From Amaricoccus sp003258405 (GTDB taxonomy: Bacteria > Pseudomonadota > Alphaproteobacteria > Rhodobacterales > Rhodobacteraceae): 64,000 nt of DNA. Within the stretch, counting starts at the first letter, position 1, and each line of letters begins with the position of its first letter. The stretch covers positions 2,480,001 to 2,544,000 of the forward strand of contig NZ_CP171225.1 in assembly GCF_043226085.1 (NCBI RefSeq), in the 5' to 3' direction. The notes below the pieces were generated by a model. It saw nothing but the letters and a program-made list of their open reading frames with translations, ran no database searches and had not been told where the DNA came from. A program made the position numbers and the translations under genes. Shown piece after piece: positions 19,151 through 28,421 of the stretch.

Positions 19151-20059
19151 TCAGACGGCGCGCATCGCCGGTTTCGGCACATCGACCTGGAGGTAGCCGC
19201 GCAGGAATTCCTCGAACTCCTCGCGCAGATCCTCGCGCGCCATGCCGAAGGCAACGGTCGCCTGGAGGTAGCCCGACTTCGAGCCGCAGTCGAAGCGGCG
19301 GCCCTTGAAGCGGTAGCCGTAGACGTTGTTGCTCCGCCCGATCTCGGCCGCGATGGCGTCGGTGAGCTGGATCTCTCCCCCGGCACCGGTGTCCATCGAA
19401 TCGAGATTGGTCAGCACCTGCGGCGAAAGGATGTAGCGGCCGATCACGGCCATGTCGGAAGGTGCATCCTCGGGCTGCGGCTTCTCGACCATGCCGCGGA
19501 CCTTCATCGAGGCGGCGGTGGCGTCCTCGACATCGAGGATGCCGTAGGAGGAAACGCGGCTGTGCTCGACTTCCATCGCCGCAACCATGTTGCCGCCGGT
19601 CTCGGCATAGGCTTCGACCATCTGCTGGAGGCAGGGGGTATCGGCGTCGATCACGTCATCGGGCAGGATCACCGCGAAGGGCTCGTCGCCGATGAGGCGG
19701 CGGGCGCACCATACCGCATGGCCGAGGCCGCGGCGCTCCTGCTGGCGGATGTAGGCAACGGCGCCGCTGCCCATGTTGGTCTGCTTGAGCAGTTCGATCA
19801 GGTGATGCTTCTTGCCGTCGAGCAGCGCCTGCTCGAGCTCGGGCGCGCTGTCGAAGTAATCCTCGAGCGCGCTCTTGCCGCGGGACGTCACGAAGATGAA
19901 CTCCTTGATCCCGGCAGCGCGTGCTTCGTCGATCGCGTATTGCACGAGCGGCCGATCGACCAGAGGAAGAATTTCCTTAGGCACGGACTTCGTCGCCGGA
20001 AGGAAACGTGTCCCGAAACCCGCTACGGGAAGGACCGCCTTGGTCACTCGATTTGTCAT
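19151..20059 (-). CDS. galU: UTP-glucose-1-phosphate uridylyltransferase
   Basis: A 302-residue GalU that makes UDP-glucose for LPS, exopolysaccharide and glucans. The nucleotide-binding signature is PVAGFGTRFLPATKS, with VPKEILPLVDRPL next to it. Other conserved segments are ILPDDVIDA and GMVEKPQPEDAPS. The ATG at 20059, after GGGGATTGG, is preferred; an ATG five codons upstream (20074) is possible. It is 136 bp downstream of kdsB. Confidence 0.94.
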   Translation of the reverse strand: MTNRVTKAVLPVAGFGTRFLPATKSVPKEILPLVDRPLVQYAIDEARAAGIKEFIFVTSRGKSALEDYFDSAPELEQALLDGKKHHLIELLKQTNMGSGAVAYIRQQERRGLGHAVWCARRLIGDEPFAVILPDDVIDADTPCLQQMVEAYAETGGNMVAAMEVEHSRVSSYGILDVEDATAASMKVRGMVEKPQPEDAPSDMAVIGRYILSPQVLTNLDSMDTGAGGEIQLTDAIAAEIGRSNNVYGYRFKGRRFDCGSKSGYLQATVAFGMAREDLREEFEEFLRGYLQVDVPKPAMRAV

Positions 20060-20195
20060 CCCAATCCCCATCACTCAAAGAACCCAAACCCGGACGGACC
20101 GGGTTATCTTACCGTGGCTGGCTAACACGAATCCTCTCCGATTTCCCATAAGATTCTTGCTGCAACGCGTTAAGTGCTGAACGAAGTGTTTTGTT

Positions 20196-20996
20196 TCAAG
20201 AAATGCCCAATTCCCTGAATATACCCTCAACGCGATCAATATCGGAAGGATTATTCACCTCCCAGAATGCACGACCCTGGCCATCCACCTCGACGCAGCG
20301 CACCAGGACGCCGTTCTCCATGAAGCGGAGCTGCTCCAGCCCTTCCCAGCCCTCCAGGTGCCCCGGCGCCCAGTCTGCATAGGCCAGAAGCGCCGCCGGA
20401 CGGTAGGCATAGACGCCGACATGGTGGAAGACGGGGATCTCGTCGCCCTCACCCAGCACGCGCCCGGTGAAGGGAAGGACCTCCTTGGAAAAATACAAGG
20501 CGTTGTGATTGCGGTCGAATACCGCGGTCGTTCCGCCGACCCGTCCGTGGCGGCGATCCTCGAGAAAACCGGCCAGCGCGGCGGCATCGCAGCGCAGCAC
20601 GGGCGTCGCCACCGGGCAGGAGGGATCGGCCTCCATTGCCGCGACGAGCGCGGAGACGAACCAGTGCGGCGTGAGGGGCGCATCGCCCTGGAGATTGACG
20701 ACGATATCGTGCTCCGAGCCGATGGCTTCGACCACCGCCGCGCAGCGTTCGGTGCCGTTGCGGCAGCTTTCCGGCGTCATCACCACTTCGGCGCCAAAGG
20801 CGCGGGCGGCGGCGGCGATCCGCTCGTCGTCCGTCGCCACGACGACCCGGGCGATGCCCGGCACCGACATCGCCGCATCCCAGCTCCGGCGCACAAGGCT
20901 GCGCGCCTCGCCCGTCGCCCCGCGCAATTCGGCCAGCGGCTTGCCGGGATAGCGGGTCGAGGCGTAGCGGGCCGGGATGACAATGAGAACGGACAT
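20196..20996 (-). CDS. kdsB: CMP-Kdo synthetase
   Basis: A 266-residue 3-deoxy-manno-octulosonate cytidylyltransferase that activates Kdo with CTP for lipid A core assembly. The signature VIPARYASTRYPGKPLAEL is at the N terminus, with VVNLQGDAP in the centre and a late HHVGVYAYR motif. It lies 6 bp after cysQ on the same strand. With kdsD at 13.5 kb, two of the Kdo-pathway genes are in this window; kdsA and kdsC are not. Confidence 0.95.
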   Translation of the reverse strand: MSVLIVIPARYASTRYPGKPLAELRGATGEARSLVRRSWDAAMSVPGIARVVVATDDERIAAAARAFGAEVVMTPESCRNGTERCAAVVEAIGSEHDIVVNLQGDAPLTPHWFVSALVAAMEADPSCPVATPVLRCDAAALAGFLEDRRHGRVGGTTAVFDRNHNALYFSKEVLPFTGRVLGEGDEIPVFHHVGVYAYRPAALLAYADWAPGHLEGWEGLEQLRFMENGVLVRCVEVDGQGRAFWEVNNPSDIDRVEGIFRELGIS

Positions 20997-21002
20997 GCGC
21001 GT

Positions 21003-21800
21003 TCAGCCCTTCAGCAGGTCGATCCCCGGCGCGGTCGCGATGAAGAACGGGTTCTCGAAGCCACCCTTGCCATAAATGAGCGGCTCATGGCTGTCGAAAC
21101 GCACCACGCGGCCGCCGGCGCCGAGGAGCACGGCCTGACCCGCCGCGGTGTCCCACTCCATGGTCCGGCCGAGGCGCGGATAGAGATCGGCCTCGCCCGC
21201 CGCCACGAGGCAGAACTTGAGCGACGACCCGGCGGAGCGGAAATCCGAGACCTTGTACCGATTGATGTAGTCATCGGTCGCCTGATCGCGGTGCGACTTC
21301 GAGGCGACGACGACGAGCGCCTCCGGATCCGGTGTCGAGACCGAAAGCGGCGTGGTCGCGCCGGGTGCCGCCGGATCATGCGGCGCGGCTTCCTCGACGG
21401 TGCGGCCATCGGCGTCGGTATAGAACAGGCGTTCCTTGGCCGGGGCATAGACGACGCCGCGGGTCGGCACGCCGTTCTCGATCAGCGCGATGTTGACGGT
21501 GAAATCGCCGCGGCGCTTGATGAATTCCTTGGTTCCGTCGAGCGGGTCGACGAGGAAGAAGACAGGGTGTGCCTGCCCGTGGGTATCGGCCTGCTCCTCG
21601 GTGACGATCGGGATCTCGGGATGCGCCGCCTTGAGGCCCGCAGAGATCAGCCGGTCGGCGAGTTCGTCGGCCTCGGTCACCGGAGACTCGTCGGATTTCG
21701 AGCGGACCTCGAAATCGTCGCGGTTGTAGACCTCGAGAATGGCCGACCCGGCCTCGAGCGCGAGCTTGCGGATGGTGGCGACGATACCTGCATAATCCAT
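21003..21800 (-). CDS. cysQ: 3'(2'),5'-bisphosphate nucleotidase CysQ
   Basis: A 265-residue member of the inositol-monophosphatase superfamily. Metal-site motifs are EEQAD, DPLDGTKEFI (near residue 85) and the C-terminal WDTAAGQAVL. CysQ removes the toxic 3'-phosphoadenosine-5'-phosphate made during sulfate assimilation. I chose the ATG at 21800 because it starts the conserved domain; the upstream extension to 21908 is less family-like. It leads a leftward pair with kdsB. Confidence 0.92.
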   Translation of the reverse strand: MDYAGIVATIRKLALEAGSAILEVYNRDDFEVRSKSDESPVTEADELADRLISAGLKAAHPEIPIVTEEQADTHGQAHPVFFLVDPLDGTKEFIKRRGDFTVNIALIENGVPTRGVVYAPAKERLFYTDADGRTVEEAAPHDPAAPGATTPLSVSTPDPEALVVVASKSHRDQATDDYINRYKVSDFRSAGSSLKFCLVAAGEADLYPRLGRTMEWDTAAGQAVLLGAGGRVVRFDSHEPLIYGKGGFENPFFIATAPGIDLLKG

Positions 21801-21976
21801 GAACCTGGAACCCTTCTGACCGGACTGGGCGGCACGGGCAGCAGCCAGACGCGCCGCGATTGTCATATCGAGGCAGCTATGGACCAGCCGCGCGCATTTT
21901 GTAAACATCCGATCCAGACACCCTGCGAGCGCGGCACGCCGGTGCGCGCAAACCTGCCAAGGAGGATATCCCGCCC

Positions 21977-22369
21977 ATGACGGACACCATGCCGCACGGC
22001 GAGCTTACGCTGCAGACCATTGCCATGCCTGCGGACACCAACGCGAATGGCGATATCTTCGGCGGCTGGCTCATGTCCCAGATGGACCTCGGCTCCTCCG
22101 TGCTGGCACGCACCCGGGCGCGGGGGCGCGTCGCGACGATCGCGGTCGATGGCATGACCTTCCAGCAGCCGGTGCGCGTCGGGGACATTCTCACGATCTA
22201 CGCCGAGATGGTCCGCGAGGGCACGACCTCGATGACCATCTGCGTCGAGGCCTGGATCCGGCGGCAGCCTTCGGGCGAGCATTGCCGGGTGACGCAGGCC
22301 CGGTTCATCTTCGTCGCGGTGGACGAGGCGGGCCGGAAACGCCCGCTGCCGGAACTGGGCCAGCCTTGA
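21977..22369 (+). CDS. yciA: YciA-type acyl-CoA thioesterase
   Basis: A 130-residue hot-dog-fold thioesterase. The signature DTNANGDIFGGWLMSQMD carries the catalytic aspartate region, and VDGMTFQQPVRVGD is the second core motif. YciA hydrolyses a range of acyl-CoAs. An ATG at 21977 follows AAGGAGGATATC, a strong ribosome-binding site. The next gene starts with TTG inside its stop (TTGA). Confidence 0.93.
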   Translation: MTDTMPHGELTLQTIAMPADTNANGDIFGGWLMSQMDLGSSVLARTRARGRVATIAVDGMTFQQPVRVGDILTIYAEMVREGTTSMTICVEAWIRRQPSGEHCRVTQARFIFVAVDEAGRKRPLPELGQP

Positions 22370-22989
22370 GATCCCCCCTGCGCCCGGCAATCGCCGCACT
22401 CGTCCTCGCGCCCGCTGCCGCCGGCGCGATCCAGCTTCCGGCGCTCTTCGAGGTGATCGGCGTGCCGCCCGGCAGCGTGCTGGTGGTCCATGCCGAACCC
22501 GATCCGGCGAGCGAGGAGCTCGGGTTCCTGCCCGCGGACGGCCGCGGCATCGAGGTTGTCGCAACCGATCCCGATGGCCGCTGGGCACGTATCAACATGC
22601 ACGAGCACACCGGCTGGGTCGCGCAGGAGAACCTGCAGCTGAGCAATCCGGTCTGGAGCGACACCACGGCGCCACAGGTGCTCGCCTGCTTCGGCACCAC
22701 GCCGCGCTGGTGGTTCCAGATCCTTGACGACGGCGCCTCGCTTGCCCTCCCCGACAATCTCGAGCACGGCTTCGATATCGTCGCGCGCATATCTCCCGAA
22801 GATTCCGGGAGCGCCGCGCGGATGATCCTTGCCGAAAATGACGGGAGCCGGGCGACGCTCAGCCTCACCGCCGCCGACTGCAGCGAGAGCGCGGCCGGGG
22901 TGCATCGCTACGGGCTTGCGGCAAATCTCCTGCTCGAAACCGGAAACAGCCTGCAACTCCTCGCCGGCTGCTGCTCGCTCACGCGCTGA
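22366..22989 (+). CDS. Exported SH3-domain protein
   Basis: A 207-residue protein. A TTG at 22366 overlaps the yciA stop; it gives a signal peptide (MRSPLRPAIAALVL..., cleavage near AAAGA) which no other start does. Residues 25-85 form a bacterial SH3-like domain (VVATDPDGRWARINMHEHTGWV). The rest carries three cysteines in CFGTTPRW and CCS but no known domain. Bacterial SH3 domains often bind the cell wall. Function unknown. Confidence 0.78.
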   Translation: MRSPLRPAIAALVLAPAAAGAIQLPALFEVIGVPPGSVLVVHAEPDPASEELGFLPADGRGIEVVATDPDGRWARINMHEHTGWVAQENLQLSNPVWSDTTAPQVLACFGTTPRWWFQILDDGASLALPDNLEHGFDIVARISPEDSGSAARMILAENDGSRATLSLTAADCSESAAGVHRYGLAANLLLETGNSLQLLAGCCSLTR

Positions 22990-22991
22990 GC

Positions 22992-23588
22992 TCAGTCCAC
23001 CACGCGCAGGGTGAGATTGATCCGGCCGCCCTTCGGAAGCAGGCGACTGCCGCCGAAGGCGATGCGGTCGATGCCGTGATAGGAGAGCCGGGCCGCACCG
23101 CCGATCACCACCACATCGCCACTTTCGAGCGGAATCGAGCGGGAAGGATCGCTGCGTTCCGGGCCTCCCATGCGAAACCGCGCCGGATCGCCGAGGCTGA
23201 TCGAGAGCACCGGCCAGGAGAAGTCCGCCTCGTCGGCATCTCGGTGAAGCCCCATCTTCGCCCCCGCGCCATAATAGTTGACGAGACAGCAGTCGGGATC
23301 GCGCGCCCTGCTGCCGTACGTGCGCCAGAGCGCGAGCACGCTTTCCGGGATCGGTGGCCAGGGCACGCCGGAGGGATGGCGCTCAACATACCGGTAGCCG
23401 CGGCGATCGCTGAACCAGCCGTAGCGCCCGGCCGAGGTCATCCGCACGCTCATCCGCCGGCCTCCGCGGGTCTCGGGCGAAAAGAACGGCGCCGCGGCGG
23501 CAACCGCCCGGATATCCGCGACAAGCCGCTCCTGCGCGTCGGCCGGGATCGCGCCCTGATGAATGATAAATCCGCGATCTTCGATCAT
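22992..23588 (-). CDS. alkB: AlkB-family 2-oxoglutarate dioxygenase
   Basis: A 198-residue Fe(II)/2-oxoglutarate dioxygenase. Iron ligands are visible as HRDADE and a later YHGIDR; the 2-oxoglutarate arginines sit in the terminal GRINLTLR. It repairs N-alkylated DNA/RNA bases by oxidative demethylation. The ATG at 23588 is used; a TTG at 23600 is close and possible. Its stop is 2 bp from the convergent SH3-gene stop, and it diverges from dnaK. Confidence 0.92.
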   Translation of the reverse strand: MIEDRGFIIHQGAIPADAQERLVADIRAVAAAAPFFSPETRGGRRMSVRMTSAGRYGWFSDRRGYRYVERHPSGVPWPPIPESVLALWRTYGSRARDPDCCLVNYYGAGAKMGLHRDADEADFSWPVLSISLGDPARFRMGGPERSDPSRSIPLESGDVVVIGGAARLSYHGIDRIAFGGSRLLPKGGRINLTLRVVD

Positions 23589-23638
23589 TTCCGCCGACAA
23601 ACCGCTCGAAAAAACGCCGGAGCCCGCCCGCCGGACTG

Positions 23639-23667
23639 CTTGCAGGGCCAGAATACCGATCCTATAT
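23639..23667 (+). promoter_or_regulatory. RpoH-like heat-shock promoter of dnaK
   Basis: CTTGCA (23639-23644), 17 bp, then CTATAT (23662-23667). This matches the alphaproteobacterial sigma-32 pattern (CTTG at -35 and a CTATAT-type -10). It is 109 bp ahead of the dnaK ATG and is the best promoter-like sequence in the alkB-dnaK gap. Confidence 0.6.
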
Positions 23668-23776
23668 ACCTGCAGACCCCGGGATCCGCACGAAATCGTG
23701 AGGCCCGGTCAAGGGATGCGGGGCGGGGGCCATGCCCGGACCTGCCCTGCGCGATCGCCGCACGAAAGGAATACAC

Positions 23777-25714
<1,938 letters not shown>

Positions 25715-25733
25715 TCCGGTTGATCCCGCAGGG

Positions 25734-25762
25734 TGGCCCTCTCGATTCGAGGGGGCCATTTT
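25734..25762 (+). terminator. Intrinsic terminator/attenuator between dnaK and dnaJ
   Basis: TGGCCCTCTCG and CGAGGGGGCCA pair as an 11-bp stem (one wobble) around ATT, followed by TTTT at 25759-25762. It begins 19 bp after the dnaK stop. It should end many dnaK transcripts and lower dnaJ expression, giving the usual excess of DnaK over DnaJ. Confidence 0.75.
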
Positions 25763-25786
25763 GCTGTTGCAGGGGAGCTCGCCCGC

Positions 25787-26947
25787 ATGGCGAAACGTGA
25801 CTATTACGAGGTGCTCGGCGTAACGAGAACCGCGACCGAGACAGAGATCAAGAAGGCTTTCCGCAAGAAGGCCATGGAATTGCATCCTGACCGCAACCAG
25901 GACAATCCGCACGCCGAGACGAAGTTCAAGGAAGTCAACGAGGCCTATGACGTCCTGAAGGACGGCAACAAGAAGGCCGCCTACGACCGCTACGGCCATG
26001 CCGCCTTCGAGAATGGCAGCGCCGGGCCCGGCGCAGGCGGCTTCCGCGGCGCAGGTGCCAATGCGGATTTCGCCTCCGCCTTCTCCGACGTCTTCGACGA
26101 TCTCTTCGGCGATTTCATGGGTGGCGGCGGCGGAGCACGGGCGCGCGGCGGCCAGCGCGCCTCGCGCGGCTCGGATCTGCGCTACAACCTCCGCCTCTCG
26201 CTCGAGGAAGCCTTCCGCGGCAAGCAGGCGACCGTGACCGTTCCGGGCAGCGTCGTCTGCGAGGTCTGCCATGGCACCGGCGCCGAGGGCGGCGCGGAAC
26301 CCGCCACCTGCCCGACCTGCTCAGGCATGGGCAAGGTTCGGGCGCAGCAGGGCTTCTTCACCGTCGAGCGCACCTGCCCGACCTGTCAGGGCCGCGGCCA
26401 GATCATCAAGAATCCCTGCGGCTCCTGCGCCGGCGCGGGCCGGGTGCGCAAGGATCGCACGCTCAATGTCAACATCCCCGCCGGCGTCGAGACCGGCACG
26501 CGGATCCGGCTGGCGGGCGAGGGCGATGCGGGGCTGCGCGGTGGACCGGCGGGCGATCTCTACATCTTCATCGAGGTCGCCGATCATGCGATCTTCGAGC
26601 GCGACAACCAGAACCTCTTCTGCCGCATTCCGGTCTCGATGACGACCGCTGCGCTTGGCGGCGAGATCGAAGCCCCGACGCTCGATGGCGGGCGGACCCG
26701 GGTAAAGGTTCCGGCCGGGGTGCAGACCGGCAAGCAGCTCCGGCTGCGCGGCAAGGGCATGCCCGCACTGCGCGGCGCCGGCCACGGCGATCTCTACATC
26801 GAGCTCCGGGTCGAGACGCCGGTCAACCTCAGCCACCGCCAGAAGGAGCTCCTCAAGGAGTTCGACGAGGCGGGCAAGGACAACAGCCCGGAAACACACG
26901 ACTTCTTCAGCCGCGTGAAGAACTTCTGGGACGGGATGAAGGGCTGA
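25787..26947 (+). CDS. dnaJ: Hsp40 co-chaperone DnaJ
   Basis: A 386-residue class A J protein. J domain at 1-70 with HPD in MELHPDRNQ, a Gly/Phe-rich stretch, then four zinc-finger CXXCXGXG repeats (CEVCHGTG, CPTCSGMG, CPTCQGRG, CGSCAGAG), and C-terminal substrate-binding domains. It delivers substrates to DnaK and stimulates its ATPase. The ATG at 25787 follows AGGGGAGCTCGCCC. The convergent ECF sigma gene ends 25 bp downstream. Confidence 0.97.
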   Translation: MAKRDYYEVLGVTRTATETEIKKAFRKKAMELHPDRNQDNPHAETKFKEVNEAYDVLKDGNKKAAYDRYGHAAFENGSAGPGAGGFRGAGANADFASAFSDVFDDLFGDFMGGGGGARARGGQRASRGSDLRYNLRLSLEEAFRGKQATVTVPGSVVCEVCHGTGAEGGAEPATCPTCSGMGKVRAQQGFFTVERTCPTCQGRGQIIKNPCGSCAGAGRVRKDRTLNVNIPAGVETGTRIRLAGEGDAGLRGGPAGDLYIFIEVADHAIFERDNQNLFCRIPVSMTTAALGGEIEAPTLDGGRTRVKVPAGVQTGKQLRLRGKGMPALRGAGHGDLYIELRVETPVNLSHRQKELLKEFDEAGKDNSPETHDFFSRVKNFWDGMKG

Positions 26948-26972
26948 GGCCCTTTATCCCCCGCAGCAGGCC

Positions 26973-27458
26973 TCACCCCGCGGCGTCTACCAGGCGCTGG
27001 CGGGCGCGGCTGACCCGGCTCTTGACCGTGCCGACCGAACAGCCGCAATGGGCGGCCACCTCGGCATAGCTCGCCTCCGCAACGCCGATCATCAGCAGCG
27101 GCCGTCGCTGTGCCGCGGGCAGCCCCGCGATGTGGCGAGCCACTTCCTGGAGCTGGAGCGCGCTTTCCTGAGTGGCGGCAAGGACGCCCGCCGGCGCGAC
27201 GATCTGGCTCAGTGCCAGCCGGGCCCGCTGCGACCGGCGCATGTCCGACAGGAAACAGTTGCGCAGTATCGTCATCATCCAGGCCCCGAGATTGCTTCCG
27301 GTCTGGAAACTGCGCCGGCTCTGGATCGCACGCAGGACCGTCTCCTGCACGAGGTCGTCCGCCTCCACCGCGTCCCGGCAGAGACCGATGGCGAAATTCC
27401 GCAATCTCGGCATCAGCGCGACGACCTTGCTCAGAAATTCATCCTCCGGTTTTTTCAA
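26973..27458 (-). CDS. ECF-family RNA polymerase sigma factor
   Basis: A 161-residue sigma-70-family ECF factor with region 2 (CRDAVEADDLVQETVLRA, then NLGAWMMTILRNCFLSDMRR) and region 4 (SYAEVAAHCGCSVGTVKSRVSRAR). The sequence resembles the EcfG-like group. It starts with TTG at 27458, preceded by GGAGGC at ideal distance; no ATG fits. No anti-sigma gene lies next to it. It diverges from the Crp/Fnr gene across 113 bp. Confidence 0.88.
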   Translation of the reverse strand: MKKPEDEFLSKVVALMPRLRNFAIGLCRDAVEADDLVQETVLRAIQSRRSFQTGSNLGAWMMTILRNCFLSDMRRSQRARLALSQIVAPAGVLAATQESALQLQEVARHIAGLPAAQRRPLLMIGVAEASYAEVAAHCGCSVGTVKSRVSRARQRLVDAAG

Positions 27459-27571
27459 TGAAATGCCTCCCCCTAGCGTGGATACGCATGTAAAGTCGGG
27501 TCAGGGCCCGACCGTCATGGCCTCAGCTTGGGGTGTCCTCCGCGTGAAGACATGTAACTGCGACATATCAA

Positions 27572-28324
27572 ATGAAAAAAAACGGACATAATCCGCCCCG
27601 TGTGCCCTGTCACGACTGCCGTCTTCGCGCGATGCCGTGCTTTTCGCCTTTCAGCGCGTCAGAGCTTGCCTTCATGGAAACCTTCAAGGCGGGGGAGCTG
27701 AGGGTCGATCGCGACACGCCGATCGTGCTCGAGGGCACGTCGAGCCCGCATCTCTACACCGTGCTCGAAGGCACCGCGATCCGCTTCAAGACCCTCGAGG
27801 ACGGGCGGCGGCAGGTGATCGGCTTCGTGCTGCCGGGTGACTTCATCGGGCTCCAGGCGGCAGTGATGGCCGAGATGCAGCATTCCGTCACCGCCGTCTC
27901 CGCCATGCATCTCTGCGTCTTCAACCGCGCCGATCTCTACCGCATGTTCGGCGAGCAGCCCGAGCGCAGCTTCGACGTGACCTGGCTTGCCGCGCGCGAG
28001 GAGCACTTCCTCGGCGATCAGCTGGTGACCGTCGGACGGCGGAGCGCGCTCGAACGCGTCGCCCATGCGCTCCACATGCTGCATGGCCGGGCGCTCGACG
28101 TCGGGATCGCGACGAAGACCTCAATGGACATGCCCTTCACGCAGGAAGACCTCGCCGATGCGCTCGGCCTGTCGCTCGTCCACACCAACAAGACGCTCTC
28201 GCGCCTGCGCGCTTTGCAGGTCGCCTCCTGGAAGACGAAGAAGCTCGAGATCTTCGACCGCGAGAGGCTCGCGGATATCGCCGGGATCGAGAACGCGCCG
28301 CCGCCGATCCGGCCGTTGATCTGA
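27572..28324 (+). CDS. Crp/Fnr-family regulator with four-cysteine pattern
   Basis: A 250-residue regulator: cyclic-nucleotide-type sensor domain (about 25-135), long helix, and C-terminal helix-turn-helix (FTQEDLADALGLSLVHTNKTLSRLR). Cysteines 13, 16, 23 and 115 are spaced nearly as the four iron-sulfur ligands of Fnr (CX2CX6C plus a distant Cys), suggesting an oxygen-sensing cluster. The recognition helix lacks the Fnr ESR-type contact pattern, so its DNA site may differ. The ATG at 27572 has no good ribosome-binding site. It diverges from the ECF sigma gene. Confidence 0.85.
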   Translation: MKKNGHNPPRVPCHDCRLRAMPCFSPFSASELAFMETFKAGELRVDRDTPIVLEGTSSPHLYTVLEGTAIRFKTLEDGRRQVIGFVLPGDFIGLQAAVMAEMQHSVTAVSAMHLCVFNRADLYRMFGEQPERSFDVTWLAAREEHFLGDQLVTVGRRSALERVAHALHMLHGRALDVGIATKTSMDMPFTQEDLADALGLSLVHTNKTLSRLRALQVASWKTKKLEIFDRERLADIAGIENAPPPIRPLI

Positions 28325-28421
28325 ACCGCCCGCGCCGAACCGGCACCGGTTCGGGTTGCCTTCCCCGCCCGCGCGTGATCGAGTCCGCGCCGGTCAGGGG
28401 CAGCAGGACACGGGACGAGAC

